64,000 nucleotides of DNA from Guadua angustifolia (taxonomy: Eukaryota; Streptophyta; Magnoliopsida; Poales; Poaceae): NCBI GenBank assembly GCA_036346375.1, contig CM070514.1, positions 18,752,463 to 18,816,462 of the forward strand. Reading direction: 5' to 3'. Numbering within the stretch: position 1 is the first letter of the stretch; each line of letters starts with the position of its first letter. Under the pieces are notes generated by a model, which was not told the origin of the DNA, searched no databases, and saw only the letters and a program-made list of their open reading frames with translations. This document shows positions 35,680 through 46,629 of the stretch, in pieces. The position numbers were made by a program, and so were the translations under genes.

Positions 35680-36140
35680 AGTTTCGCTGATTTGATTGAG
35701 CTAGCAAATTATGTTGTAAATTTTTGAAACTTTTTTAGAATGTTCCTCAAAGCATGTCTAACATATCATAAAAAATCTGAACCATGATCAAATTTGTAAG
35801 ATTTTTAAAAATTCTGTCAATGCTACAATACATTTAAAACAACTTCGCTTATTTAATTGAAGCACTAAATTTGCTGATTCTTGAAAATTTTTGACAAGGG
35901 TTCTCAGAACATGCTTATGTTATTGTAAAAATTTCAAATCATGACCAAACTTTTGCAATTTTTTTTAAAAAACTGACAATGCTACTGATACATTTAAAGT
36001 AAGTTCGCTGATTTGGTTGGGCTAGTAAATTTGTAAATTCTTTAAAATTTGTTACAAAAGGTTCTGAGAGCATGCTTGAGCTACCTAAAAAAACAAATTG
36101 TGATCAAGCTTTTACGATTTTTAAAAATCACAACAATTTG
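35680..36140. repeat. three-copy tandem repeat, unit about 160 bp
   Basis: Units begin near 35680, 35841 and 36001. Each carries a TTCGCTGATTTGATTGAGCTA-like opening, AAATTTTTGA, GAGCATGCTT, ATGATCAA and ATTTTTAAAAA, closing with CAATGCTAC...ACATTTAAA. Identity between units is moderate. Related sequence in inverted orientation lies in the RABA intron. Confidence 0.7.
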
Positions 36141-36463
36141 ATTTCCTTTTATTCTCTGTGTTAAAAAAAATTCTTTTCTCTATTAGAATCTTTGCCTATA
36201 TGTATATATGTGAGTTCGTTCCTCGCTCATAGAATTTTTTACTGTAGTAGCTCTCTTAAAAAATTTTAGTACGATAATGGCCTACATCGAGTTGTATTTT
36301 CAAAAGTAGCCTAGGATCATGTAATGCCACGGCTTCGGAGCGCTGATCATCGACGCCCGCCATTTCACGTCATGGGCAGTTGACACCGGCAGCGCTCAGT
36401 ATTGCAGACGGTAGCAAAGCAGCCTTACCGCCAGGCATCAAGCAACAACCGTTCCCCGTATCC

Positions 36464-36999
36464 TTCCCTGTAAATCATTGGTTAGCCATGCCCATGCAAT
36501 GATCAGCATTATCTCGGGGTTCTAACAAATAGTTATCATTGAACTTTTTAATGAAAGCATAATCTTTTTTTACATGAATGAATGCATGATATTAACCATT
36601 TACGAGAAGATTTAACCATGAGTAGTATTAGATGTAGGTAATCACTACTAGCTCTTGGAATTTACAGGTATGTTAAAATGCCACTAAGGGATGAAAACGG
36701 ATTAGATGCGAACGGGTAATGACTCTGTCATATTTTTTATATTTTTCTCAGATACGGATATGAATACGAATAACCCGAATATGAATACAAATAAGAAGTG
36801 AATACGAATCAAAATAAATACGATCACGAATATTTACAAAATAACATCACAGAAATTATACCCTATTTTACATATTACTCATTACACTACTACTGCCATT
36901 TATGTCATACAAGCTATACAATTACCATTATTTTATGTACTGCTCGTTCGACTAATATCATGGTTTTACGTGCATGGCTAACCAATGATTTACAGGGAA
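36464..36999. repeat. 28-bp exact inverted repeat with 480-bp spacer
   Basis: The left arm 36464-36491 and right arm 36972-36999 are perfect reverse complements. The right arm begins GCATGGCTAACCAATGATTT. Weaker complementarity continues outward, with GTTGTTG and TCTGCA in register after gaps. The spacer contains GGATGAAAACGGATTAG (36684-36703), a motif common in non-autonomous hAT elements of grasses. It may be a fold-back element or a hairpin with an insertion. Confidence 0.7.
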
Positions 37000-37179
37000 T
37001 GTTGTTGTTATGCGAATACCGTATTGCCATCTGCATCATGCACCCTCGAATGCTCCTTCGGTGTCGGTACTTCATGCACTTAAATGGCGGACCCAGCTAT
37101 AATCAGCACTTCGAAGCCGCAGCATTGCATGATCCTAGAGCTATTTTTGAAAATACAACTCAACACAGAGCATTATCGT

Positions 37180-38348
37180 CAGGGGCGGACCTAGGGTCGG
37201 TACACGGGTCAGAGTAACCGCCCACCCAAAAAACCCACTTAATACCCTAACCCTAATCCTCATATCCACTAATCCACAGGAGCTTCCCCGCCTCCTTCGT
37301 GCCTTCCAGCGCCCTGCCGTGCGACTCCTCACGCCCGCCCCCTTTGCACACGGACCTGACCGCGACCGCCCTCCGAGCCCCCTCCGGCCCTCCGCTCTCT
37401 CTCAGCCCAGCCCTCATCTCGCCCCAGCGCCGCTCCTCATCAGCTCGCCTCATCGCCCCTCTCGGGTCTCCACGCCCCCCTTGGCTCCGCGCTTCGCCGC
37501 CTCGCCTTCGCTGGCCCGAGACTTCGACACCCGACAGGGGGCCGCCCTCTCCGCGCCGTGGTCGCTTCTTCTCCGAAGCCTCGCTCGACGGCGGCGGCAA
37601 GGCAGCAAGCCAGCAAGCAGCTCCTCGTTCGGCTCCACTCGCCGGACCTCTCGCGCCTCTCGCTCTCCCACCCCTAGGTCCGGCTGCAGAGGCGGCAGAG
37701 TGCCCTCTGCTCTCCCCCAATTGTTGGATTGTGATTGTGAATTGATAATGCTAATGTGAATTGATGATGCAAATGTGATTATTGATGATAAAAATGCCTA
37801 AGAAAAGTATTGATGATCAAAATGACTTAGAAATGCATTGATGATTGATGATGTAAATGTGATTATGTGAATATTGATGAAAATGCAGCATGGTTGATCA
37901 AAATGCCTTGGAAATGATGTATATTGTCGCTAAATGCCTAAATTGTATATTGTTATATTGCTAATTGTAGTCATGTCGGAACAAATTGCCTCGTGCTACA
38001 ACTTAGTGGTATATTTTGTGTTATGTGAATTTACCATTCATATCGTTTGTTTTCGATTTCTGATTTATATATGCTATTTTTGTCCATGTAGGTTGCTATA
38101 ATACTTTCCCAATTGCAATAAGGCGTGGAGGAATGTCACGATGATTCATTGGATTTAAGCTTCCTTAATTAGGTATTTATCTAGCTACATATGATTTTAC
38201 CATATCATTTCTATATATCGCATTTATATCGGTTATTATGGTTACTGGTTATGTAATTTTGATGTGAAATTATTAATTGTACTCTAGTGACATTTCGAGT
38301 CCGTTATATATTAGCACCACTCTTGCTCAATTTCTAGATCCGCCACTG
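37180..38348. mobile_element. non-autonomous hAT element, 1.17 kb, near-perfect 8-bp TSD
   Basis: The left end is CAGGGGCGGACCTAG and the right end CTAGATCCGCCACTG, inverted copies with two mismatches. The flanks ATTATCGT (37172-37179) and ATTATGGT (38349-38356) agree at 7 of 8 positions, the hAT TSD length. The interior has a GC-rich block (37260-37720) open in several frames on both strands. Next comes a GATGATGTGAATTGAT-type minisatellite-like stretch (37735-37890), then AT-rich DNA. No transposase domain is visible. It probably retains the 5' exon of a larger autonomous element. Confidence 0.85.
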
Positions 38349-38944
38349 ATTATGGTTATTAAAAATTTTAAGAGAGCTACTAGGTAAAAATTTATCGCCC
38401 GCATCAGTAGCGCCAAGCCGCCAAAGGAAAGGTGAACGGAGGGAATCGAGGGAGTCTTTGCATCGTGCGCGACGCGAGGAGACCGAAAACGCCCCACGTA
38501 CCGCGCGCGGCTCTCCTGGCCGCCGCCGCCGGTAACTGGACGGCCGGAGGCCTTGCGCGCCACCTCGACGCCCGCACCCGCCGGCCGCCGCAGCTCCTCC
38601 TGGACGGCAGTGCAGCGGCCAATCGGCGAGTCGAGTCATGAATCAACATGGGGTATTTGCTCCTTTGTTCTATTGTCTCCCAATTCGGCAATTCTTCCTA
38701 TTTATTTCAATAAAAGGGACTTTTAAATTTGATGAGTTTGTTTTTCCACAAAAGTTTAGGGTTATGAGTTAGGGTTTCAAATTGGATTTTGGAAATCGAA
38801 GGCGAGAATTGAACGCGATCGTGACCCGTGCGCTCAGATTCTCATCTTTGACTACAATGTCAGGTAAGTAAGCTTAAAGTTCGTTGAGTCCGCCCGTGTG
38901 TTTTATGACTTAGGGTTTCAAATTGGATTTTGTCTTTTATTTGC
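38349..38944. other. GC-rich leader-like block and intron-like sequence
   Basis: 38400-38640 is strongly GC-rich. Then come two near-identical phrases (TTAGGGTTTCAAATTGGATTTTG-like, at about 38776 and 38912), a donor-like CAG|GTAAGTAAG (38861-38872) and an acceptor-like TTTATTTGCAG (38936-38946). This reads as a 5' leader and intron preceding the hAT transposase fragment at 38945. No protein is recognised in it. Confidence 0.4.
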
Positions 38945-39270
38945 AGCTCATCTTGACCATCTTAATAACCACAAACATCTTGTCGTTAGCACTACGACGG
39001 AAGGATCAAGACATTGTAACTGCCATTAAATGTGTGAAATCTAGAGGCCGCTTGGATGAGCTTAGAAGAGATAGGTGGGAATCTGTCATAAGTGAAGTGC
39101 GTATGCTTTTTGTGATAAACATGACATTTCCAAGTTAGAAATGGGAGAAGCTTGTGTTAATCCAAAGAAGCAACGGCAAAGAACTGGAATTAGCAACAAC
39201 TATCATTATGAAGTGGACTGTTTTAATGATGTTCTTAATTGGCTACTTCAAGAGCTTGATAATGTATTCG
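38945..39270 (+). pseudogene. hAT (ZMYM/DUF4371-type) transposase internal fragment
   Basis: Plus strand, following an acceptor-like TTTGCAG. LSLALRRKDQDIVTAIKCV, then RLDELRRDRWESVISEV, is followed after a frame change at about 39105 by KLEMGEACVNPKKQRQRTGI, then HYEVDCFNDVLNWLLQELDN. This is the conserved mid-region of plant DUF4371/ZMYM1-like hAT proteins. Stops follow at once. It is the opposite strand and a different protein region from the fragments at 28066 and 34285, hence a separate insertion. Confidence 0.75.
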
Positions 39271-40971
39271 TCGCTTACTCGGCGGAGTAAAAAAAGATCT
39301 GGAATTAACAATGATGTGGTGGTTGGTCGCTTCATTAACTCGAAAGAACGTAAGTACGAAAAGGTAATGTACTTGTTTAATTACTTTCATTTGATCATTC
39401 TACTATTGTTTTACTTGAGAATTTTAAATCATTTTGTTCTCTTCTTTTTAGGCCATTGAGGTCGGATGTATTTTGCCAATGCCGACCATCTTTTGTTCAT
39501 GGTTCCATCCTTTTGTTCCTTCACTTCGCTACGATTAACAAATATTATTAGTGGGTTCGTACTTCGTTTTGGTAAGCATTTTGATCGTGATTTTTTATCA
39601 TTGTACGTTGCCGTCGGTTATGTCAAATTATTAATGCTAAAAATAGCCGGATACATTACTATTTAGTACAATATTGCTTGAAAATTTCATATGTCATTGT
39701 ATACATGATGAAGTGGTGAACCCCGATCATTTTTCGCTATAGTTCCTCCGCTGGATGTATGGAACTGTGCTAACAAGCACTACAAAGCATAGTTGCGTCA
39801 ATACAGGGAAGTGGGTTAACCAGCATACTGCAAAGCACAGAATCATGATCAGTTCCATTTTTGGCCCTGCAGTTTATATATCCTCGACTCAACAAGGGCA
39901 AGAAATGTGGAAAATAATTACTAACATAGCTACCTTTTGGATTTATGTTCCTTTGGGCTGAAAACCTTAAATGAGTGCAGACTCATTTGGAACATAAGCA
40001 ATTGTCAGTCTAAAGTATAACGTGACTTGTATGCTACTATATATAATTAACTTGTTGCAAGATATCCTAAGTGAGCTGGACCACACGGGCACACGTAGAA
40101 TAGTCGAATCTTTTGGACGGTCATGGAAACTCGATTTTTAAGCTGTAATAATCTTACCTATGTTGAGTCGTACTGCAAACTCGGTCGCATAGGCTATGGA
40201 ATGGAGTGGCGTTGGTCAAGCCACGGAGCTAGCAAAAACCGTAAGCTGATTGTTCTGTTGAATGTAGAGCAGTGTGAGTATAATGAAACATAGACTTAAC
40301 CTAGATATGACTAAGCACAGTTTATCCACACAATGTTCAGAACATATGAAATGATCATGAATTCAACAGGTATAAGCTTATAAGCATATAGATTCATGAT
40401 ATGAAAACATATAAACAGGACATCCAGCATGGATAATAAACGAGTTAACCAAAACAGTATAGTACTAATGTTTGGTTTTACAACTTTTGCTCTCAGATTT
40501 AATAAACTGATGGGTTGCTCCTAAGGAGCCCTCCAACACCAATTTCAGCAATATATCACAGGGTATACAAATCTGAAATTAGTGAATCTAATTCAGCACT
40601 GTTTAATAAACTTGATTCACTAGAACTCAACAATGGACTATGAAAAGCTACTGAATAGTAGGACAGCACCAATTTGGACTAAAACAGAGTAGCCAAAGTT
40701 AATCACAACTAAGTTCCAGATTAGACCAGGGATATCACTGCGAACCAAGCCTCATAACAGGAACTAATCACATGATAGCATGTCACATATACAGCAGCAA
40801 AAAAACCAAGTTGAAGTTTTAGACACAATGATCTAAACAATGCTGAATCACAGAGGAACATTACTAACTAACAGATTAATATTGCCTCATTTAATTGAAT
40901 CATCATCGAGCAGTAGTGGGAGAATAAAATCAGTGCCTCCAGATCAAGAAATACAGCCTCTAACTCGATGA
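39271..40971. other. 1.7 kb without recognisable genes
   Basis: AT-rich. Short open frames (39466-39666 and 39755-39961, plus) have no known motifs. I see no repeats with clear ends here. Confidence 0.6.
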
Positions 40972-41454
40972 CTAGTCCCTTAAATTTCTCAATCGGTTCA
41001 CTGAATCAACACCAATAGAGGGGATTAGAGTTTCCTTACACAGCGCCGGATCCGAGCCGACGAAGCCGAGGCAAAGCGTGAGCAGGTCGCTGTCCCAGAA
41101 ACCAAATTTCCAGGCTACACACGCAGCCACTAGAAAGTGATTCGGGGATACGATGCCGTCGCTTCTACAACGAACAGAGTTGAAGTAGAAGCCCGAGATG
41201 CAGAGGAAGCAGCGCAAGAACACAGTGTCCACCCCGTGGGCACCGGGTACCAAGTCGAAACAGGCAACAGCAGAATCTCCTCCACACGCGTGCACCTCCA
41301 GGCGCACCACCATCGGCCGGAACCTTATAGCCGGAGAGCAAGAAATACCCGAAGCACCAGATGTTGGAAATGAGTAGAGAGACCAGGAAAAGTAAGAGAA
41401 AAAGATGCTCATGTTTGAGAGAGAGGTGCTTCCCTTATAGCCGAGCCGGAGCAA
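40972..41454 (-). CDS. hypothetical GC-rich ORF, unrecognised
   Basis: A 160-codon open frame on the minus strand, the longest in an otherwise non-transposon stretch. A TATA-like GCTATAAGG (about 41435-41443) just upstream suggests that, if real, translation starts at the Met near 41409 (MSIFFSYFSW). Composition is hydrophobic, with several Cys and Phe (CFLCISGFYFN, AACVAWKFGFWDSDLLTLCL). A donor-like TGTGTAAGG near 41040 raises the possibility that the frame is only a first exon. I do not recognise the family. It could be a 5' exon of a larger gene or a non-coding transcript. Confidence 0.3.
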   Translation of the reverse strand: MLRLGYKGSTSLSNMSIFFSYFSWSLYSFPTSGASGISCSPAIRFRPMVVRLEVHACGGDSAVACFDLVPGAHGVDTVFLRCFLCISGFYFNSVRCRSDGIVSPNHFLVAACVAWKFGFWDSDLLTLCLGFVGSDPALCKETLIPSIGVDSVNRLRNLRD

Positions 41455-42019
41455 CGGGATCCCACACGAGACGGAGCTCGATCCTCATCTCCCCCGCGTG
41501 CACGGAGTCACTCCTCTCCCCAAAATCGCCCCCGCCGCCAGGAGCTGGTTCCCAGCAAGGAAACCCTTGCGAGCACTTGCGTCCAGGCAGCAGGGAGGTC
41601 TTCCTCCTTGTTCTTTTCCAGTGGGCCGAGTGAGCCGGCCTAAGGCCCAGGCAAAAGCCCAACATGTTCTTGTTAGGGTTCAAAGTCAGTTTCAGTTTTT
41701 AAAAAGTCGACAAGTTCTTTTAAACAGCTTAGCTTTTGATATAAGCTAGAAATCACATATAACTAACAAAAGTTTCAAGCTAAAGCTGAGTAGGACATTT
41801 TTTATAGCTTATTGTTGAGAAAAATTGACTGTTTGTCAAACAGCTTCTTATGAAAGCTACTATTGCTTTTTAGACTAGGAAAAAACAGCTTTTTAGAAAG
41901 TTAGAACTCCCTCAAATAGGTTCCAGCCCATTATTTTCCGTGCGTTGCACCGCATTGATCCTTAATTTACTCATATTTTTGTTCACTCATGCATTAATTC
42001 AACTTAGAGAAGAGCATTG

Positions 42020-42600
42020 GGCTGGCTCGTGGCACGGTATGCACGACAGAGCTGAAGCACGGCACAACACGCGCGCGGGCTAGGCTAGCACGGCACTAAT
42101 GACAGGGCCGTGCCGGGCTTCAAGGTCGAGCACGATGGGTGACATGACACGTTAATATGGGCCATGCTTGGACTGGCACGGTACAAAACAGGCTCGATGA
42201 GCCCGAAATAGGCACGGCATGTGGTATGGCATCTTTTACGGTCCTCGCATACAGAGAAATGAGAGACAACGAAGATGCTACAAGGTAGAGTGGATTGGAG
42301 AAAACATGCTTACTAACACCAAGCAGTGCACCGACCTACTCCGCACTGGGGTAACCCATACTAGGTGTAAGGTTTTTAACAAGACAGTAACTCTATACTT
42401 ATTCAAAAATAAATAAAAATTAGTTTTCCCCCAATATTTGTATCTACTGTCTCAGCTCTATGCGTCTCCATCTCTTTTTCTCTCATCGTAATAGTGCAAA
42501 TAGGTCAGATCTGGACTGGCATGGCACGGCACAGTGGGCCGACAGGACTATAGCGGCACAACGCGGTTTAGACACGTAGGCCGACACCGCTAATTCGACT
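42020..42600. repeat. GCACGGC-rich dispersed repeat
   Basis: Recurring GGCACGGC, GGGCCGTGCCGGGC and GCCCGAAATAGGC motifs, typical of a very common non-autonomous grass repeat. The right part (from 42388) is included in the direct duplication copy A. Confidence 0.5.
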
Positions 42601-43327
42601 GTTAGCTAGTTGTAGTTCCAGAAGCTAGACCCCAAGCTCAGAGACTTTTTTCTCTCGTGGTTCATTGCATTCGACAAGATTTTTCTCATGGGAAGTCAAG
42701 TTTTAAAAATTATTTTCCAAATAAAGTGTCAGTGCACTCATTGAGTGCATATGTTATATTTTTCCATAGGAAGCAAAAGTTTTTTCTTTCAGAAATTATA
42801 GCTATAATAAGTTTTTGAAAAAAAATAAAAAGTTCTCTGCCTCTTCACTAACCATTGGAACTGCACTGACCAGCTGGGCCACATTTTCAGCGGCAAGAGT
42901 ATTCCGAGCAAAATGGGAAAAAATTGAGCTTTACTAAATAATCTCATAAATTATTTTTACAAAAAGGTCCATCAGGGACATTTTGTAAAAGACCCTTGTG
43001 ATTTAATCAATTTTCAAAATAACCCTTGTTCTTTTAGAAAACCAAATTTTGCCAAAAGTAAAGGTCTCCATAACAAAAAAATGTCAGGTTCCAGTAAAAT
43101 CAAATTCATCTTCCCTTCGATAAACTAAAATAACCTCAAAAGTTCAAAATATTGACAAAAGTACTAAAATTACCAATATTCCCATAGTGATATGTGTCCT
43201 ATTGGGTGGCAAGTGGCAACCTCACATTTAACTAGAATTTTCATTTGACAAAATTAAATTATTTTCCTGATCCCAAAGGAGAAAGGCCATAAATATTGCG
43301 CAAGTAGCATCAAGTGGCCAGTTAGGG
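42388..43327 (+). repeat. direct duplication, copy A (~0.94 kb)
   Basis: From TATTCAAAAATAAATAAAAA to CAAGTAGCATCAAGTGGCCA this matches copy B (47651-48607) in the same orientation, with scattered substitutions and small indels, roughly nine bases in ten identical by eye. Copy A keeps its own left flank but is cut on the right by LTR sequence. No coding sequence is recognised. Confidence 0.9.
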
Positions 43328-43616
43328 CAAAGCGCTAGATCTAAACTCGATAGTAGCACAAGCGTAGGAATTATACAGGTTCGGGCTCTCGCGGAGGAGA
43401 TAATACCCTAGTCCTGTGCTCTGAGATTATGAGTGTCTAGCTTATAGCTGATGATCTGATAGTAATGTTACCTTACCCCCCTTTATATAGTAAAGGGGTG
43501 TAGGTTACAAAGGAGAATCCCGATTGGTTACAAGATAGAGATTCTATCTTTATCCTTATCCGTTGAATATGGTAACGACCAGGATTACAATCGTATCCTA
43601 CCTAATCAAGGTCGGT
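43328..43616 (+). repeat. truncated LTR, left piece
   Basis: Contains CTAGATCTAAACTCGATAG, TATACAGGTTCGGGCTC and CTAGTCCTGTGCTC, characteristic of another grass gypsy LTR family (Tat/RIRE-like). A TATATAG box with flanking repeats lies near 43485. It lacks an LTR start, because its left edge abuts copy A. It continues at 47516 beyond the gypsy derivative inserted in it. Confidence 0.6.
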
Positions 43617-43621
43617 TGCTA

Positions 43622-44500
43622 TGATGCACACGGGGGTCGGCCCGATCTTCTGATGAGAACGATACGTCGATTTGGTGTAGTGACGACGCTACCAATCCAC
43701 GGATCAAGAACCAACAATCGCAACGTCACCACACGAGGCGATCAACCTAATCAAGACTCGACGATCCTTGTACCGCTGCAACCGAGAACAAGCAAGAACA
43801 AGGTGAGAGCAATTCCAATCCAATAATCTCAAAGATACAAAGGTGAGGTTCTGCTTTCGTCACGGGTGGTCTAGTCGACACACGCGAACACGAGGAGGGA
43901 CGACAAGGGGTCTACCAAAACACAACAAAACCTAAGTGAAAGAAACGGTGGCGGCCACATATATAGCGGCGCCAGGAGGTGTAGGGCAGCCAAAAGGGTG
44001 GTGGCCACCAAAACCCTAAGATACATGGGCCATAGGCTCAAAAGTGAGGTGACGCAACACCTTGAATTTCTGGCCCGTGACATTGTTCCGCATTTTTCTG
44101 TCGTTCTGGAGTGAATTTGAAGTGGGGTTGATCCATTGGAAAGCTTATCTCCTAAGCTTTCAAACGGGTGGTCGACGCTGAAAACGGAGTCCGGGAGCCC
44201 AAGTTATGCCCGCTTAGTTGGCATGCTGCTGGATGGCCGAACCGGGCTTTTTGGCATCTTGGGCTTCCATATGGGCCTTCCTTGACGCGTGGGCTGTTCT
44301 GGGGTGTGTGCTTGAGTCCCTTGTCTGTTGATGTGGGCTTGAATAGCCGAGCTTTTGGATTAAGGCCTCTCGGCACGAAGTTCCGCAGATGTCGATCATT
44401 TGTGACGAAGATGGAGCAGCGTCGGTAGTCATTGGCGGCCCGAGAGGAAGGAGGGGCAGCGGTCTCGCTGGTCGTATCCGTGTTGGTGATGTCCTCATCA
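43622..44500 (-). repeat. 3' LTR of the gypsy derivative
   Basis: 879 bp. It differs from the partner LTR by substitutions and many 1-3 bp indels, several in G or A runs (CACGGGGGTCGG against CACGGGTCGG). Confidence 0.92.
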
Positions 44501-45400
44501 TCCTCCCCTTCTTGAATTGGAATCATCCTCGACTCCTTCTCATGATCCTGCAAAAAGTTAGTGGCAACAGGAGGCAAGGAAACAGATGTCTGCAAAGCAA
44601 TATCATGTGAGGAAACAATCTTATTTAAAAGAATTTCTTCCTTGAACATTGGTTTAGATTGTTGTACTCCACTAACAAGTTTGTCATCCTCATGTTCTTT
44701 ACCATTAGTTCTTTTTGCATTAATTTTGGCTAGCTCAAAGAGAGTCATTGGATTCAAAACCAATTTCTTTCCATTAAACTTGAAAGTATATTGATTGGTT
44801 CTACCATAGTGAATAGCATCAACATCATATAACCAAGGTCTACCTAATAAAAGTGAACATGATTCCATAGGTATGACATCACAACAAACATGCTCATGGT
44901 ATGAACCAATGGAGACAGAACTTGCACAGCTTAGGTTACTCTAACCTTACCAATTGAGTTGAACCATTCCATTGAGTAAGGTTGTCAAGTGGAGTCGTGG
45001 TCAAGCCAAGTTTCTCAACCATGTGTAGATTCTGCGAGGTTGCTACAGCTTCTCCATCAATGATGACGTACTGCTGTTTTTGCACAACAAACTTAGTTTG
45101 GAATAAGTTGTTGCGCTGAGTTTCATTGGCATGTTCCATGGTGCACTAAGTAGGCGATGAGACATGAGGCTCATGTAGTTGTCCGTCATTGCAAAGACTG
45201 TGTGCACACCATCTTGATCATTCTTGCCTACAGGGTTAGTCACAGGAATAGCAAGCACATTCTTATTATTACATATTGAAATACACTCACTATCCTTCTT
45301 CTTGGGTGAGGCAGGCTTCAAATCTTTCTTTAATGGTGTGGTCTCGTTCTTGGTAGAAGGATAATCCCATGCTCGATCGTCCCACCTTTTGATTTCAAGG
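44501..45400 (-). pseudogene. gypsy gag-end / aspartic protease remnant
   Basis: Minus strand. 45321-45043 is a Lys/Asn-rich linker, then NLFQTKFVVQ, IIDGEA (near the DGG/DSG active-site position) and MVEKLGLTTTPL (45139-44936). After a break it resumes as MESCSLLLGRPWLYDVDAIH (from 44868), then YTFKFNGKKLVLNPMTLFEL. The LLGRPW motif is the C-terminal protease signature of gypsy elements. The frame continues through the PPT into the LTR, so the pol downstream of PR has been deleted. Confidence 0.8.
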
Positions 45401-46617
45401 GACTCAAGTCGCTAAGTTTTCGCAAGAATTTTTTTCTTTCACAAGAATGGACAATCCTCAATATCATCCCCATAAGTTGTCTTGCTATGCTAACCCGCCA
45501 TTGTTAGGGGCAACAAACAGAGAACTCACAAGATAATTAGTTCCTATGAACTACTAATATGTGGACAAGTGGAGGATCTCACACGCCAAGCTCACACCAA
45601 GTTCTTACGCTTCTACCCCGCAGCTTTTCAAGATTCAATCGTGGATGATAGTAATCTGCACTCGGGGGTGACAAAGCGATTGCAAGGTGCTTCTCCCGTG
45701 GTTAATAGTAAGTGGAGCTTGATAGGTATAATATGTAGCAAAGGATATACTAGAACCACACTAGCTAAAACAAGTTGAAAGAACGCTCAATCGGCGGTAT
45801 TTTGTCGGGTCCTAGGCTAGACCAAACTAGAGACGCGAGCCTCGACACCAATGAAGTCACGAAACAAAGAACCGAATGACCACAACACACAAGCAAATAG
45901 CTAGGGCTTTTTTTTCCACCTTTTAGTGCGGCTCTTTTATATGCACCGCCTTTTTTTTATTTTTTCTTCCTGCTGCAAACAGATCTACTATGCAGAAACT
46001 TCAAACGCTGTTTTCGGATTTTACTGGCTTCCAATGCAAAAACGTATAACTAGAAAGTTGTAGATCTTTTCGAGCTGATCAATTTGCATATATGGAACGT
46101 CTATTTTGGATAAGGAAGCCAGAGATATTGACCCCGAAATACAGACTGCTCAGAAAATCCAGGACGAAAACAGATTCCAATCCAACGCGATTTTGGGCAA
46201 GAAGACGGCGTTTCTGGAAAGTTTCACAATGGACAAAGTTGTAGATAATTTCTCAAGCTTTCAGGAAAGTACAAGAACAACAAAATCCGAGTTCGTATGA
46301 GGGAGTTATGACCAAAATACCGAACTGGACAGAGGAGGATCCGAATTGGACGCGGCGACGTGATGGAGTTCAACTCGGTGACAAGAACGTGATAAGAACT
46401 CGAAACTCTAAAGATCAAAACATTAAGACCAGCAACGACACGACGATGCAACGCAAATTCAACAAGAATTAAACTAGGCAGTAATAGTAAAGGCCAAAAG
46501 GGCTCGGATTAGATCAAACACACGATTTAACAGATTTTTTTTGGGGCTGTTTTTCCGACTCTAGGACTAACAAGATGAACTAAACAAAGATAAGGGTGTT
46601 CTCACCAGCAACCATCG
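45401..46617. other. gypsy derivative leader / gag region, no recognisable domain
   Basis: Between the PBS and the protease remnant. Short frames only. No nucleocapsid knuckle or Retrotrans_gag core could be recognised. Confidence 0.55.
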
Positions 46618-46629
46618 CTCGATACCACT

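Noticed and set aside
37253..37759. Overlapping 146-155 codon Ala/Arg/Pro/Ser-rich frames on both strands
   Set aside because: GC-rich DNA inside a hAT element gives open frames on both strands; no domain and no consistent start.
44152..44500. C-terminal third of the 238-codon minus-strand frame as a protease extension
   Set aside because: This part lies in the LTR beyond the PPT, so it is read-through, not protein-coding pol.
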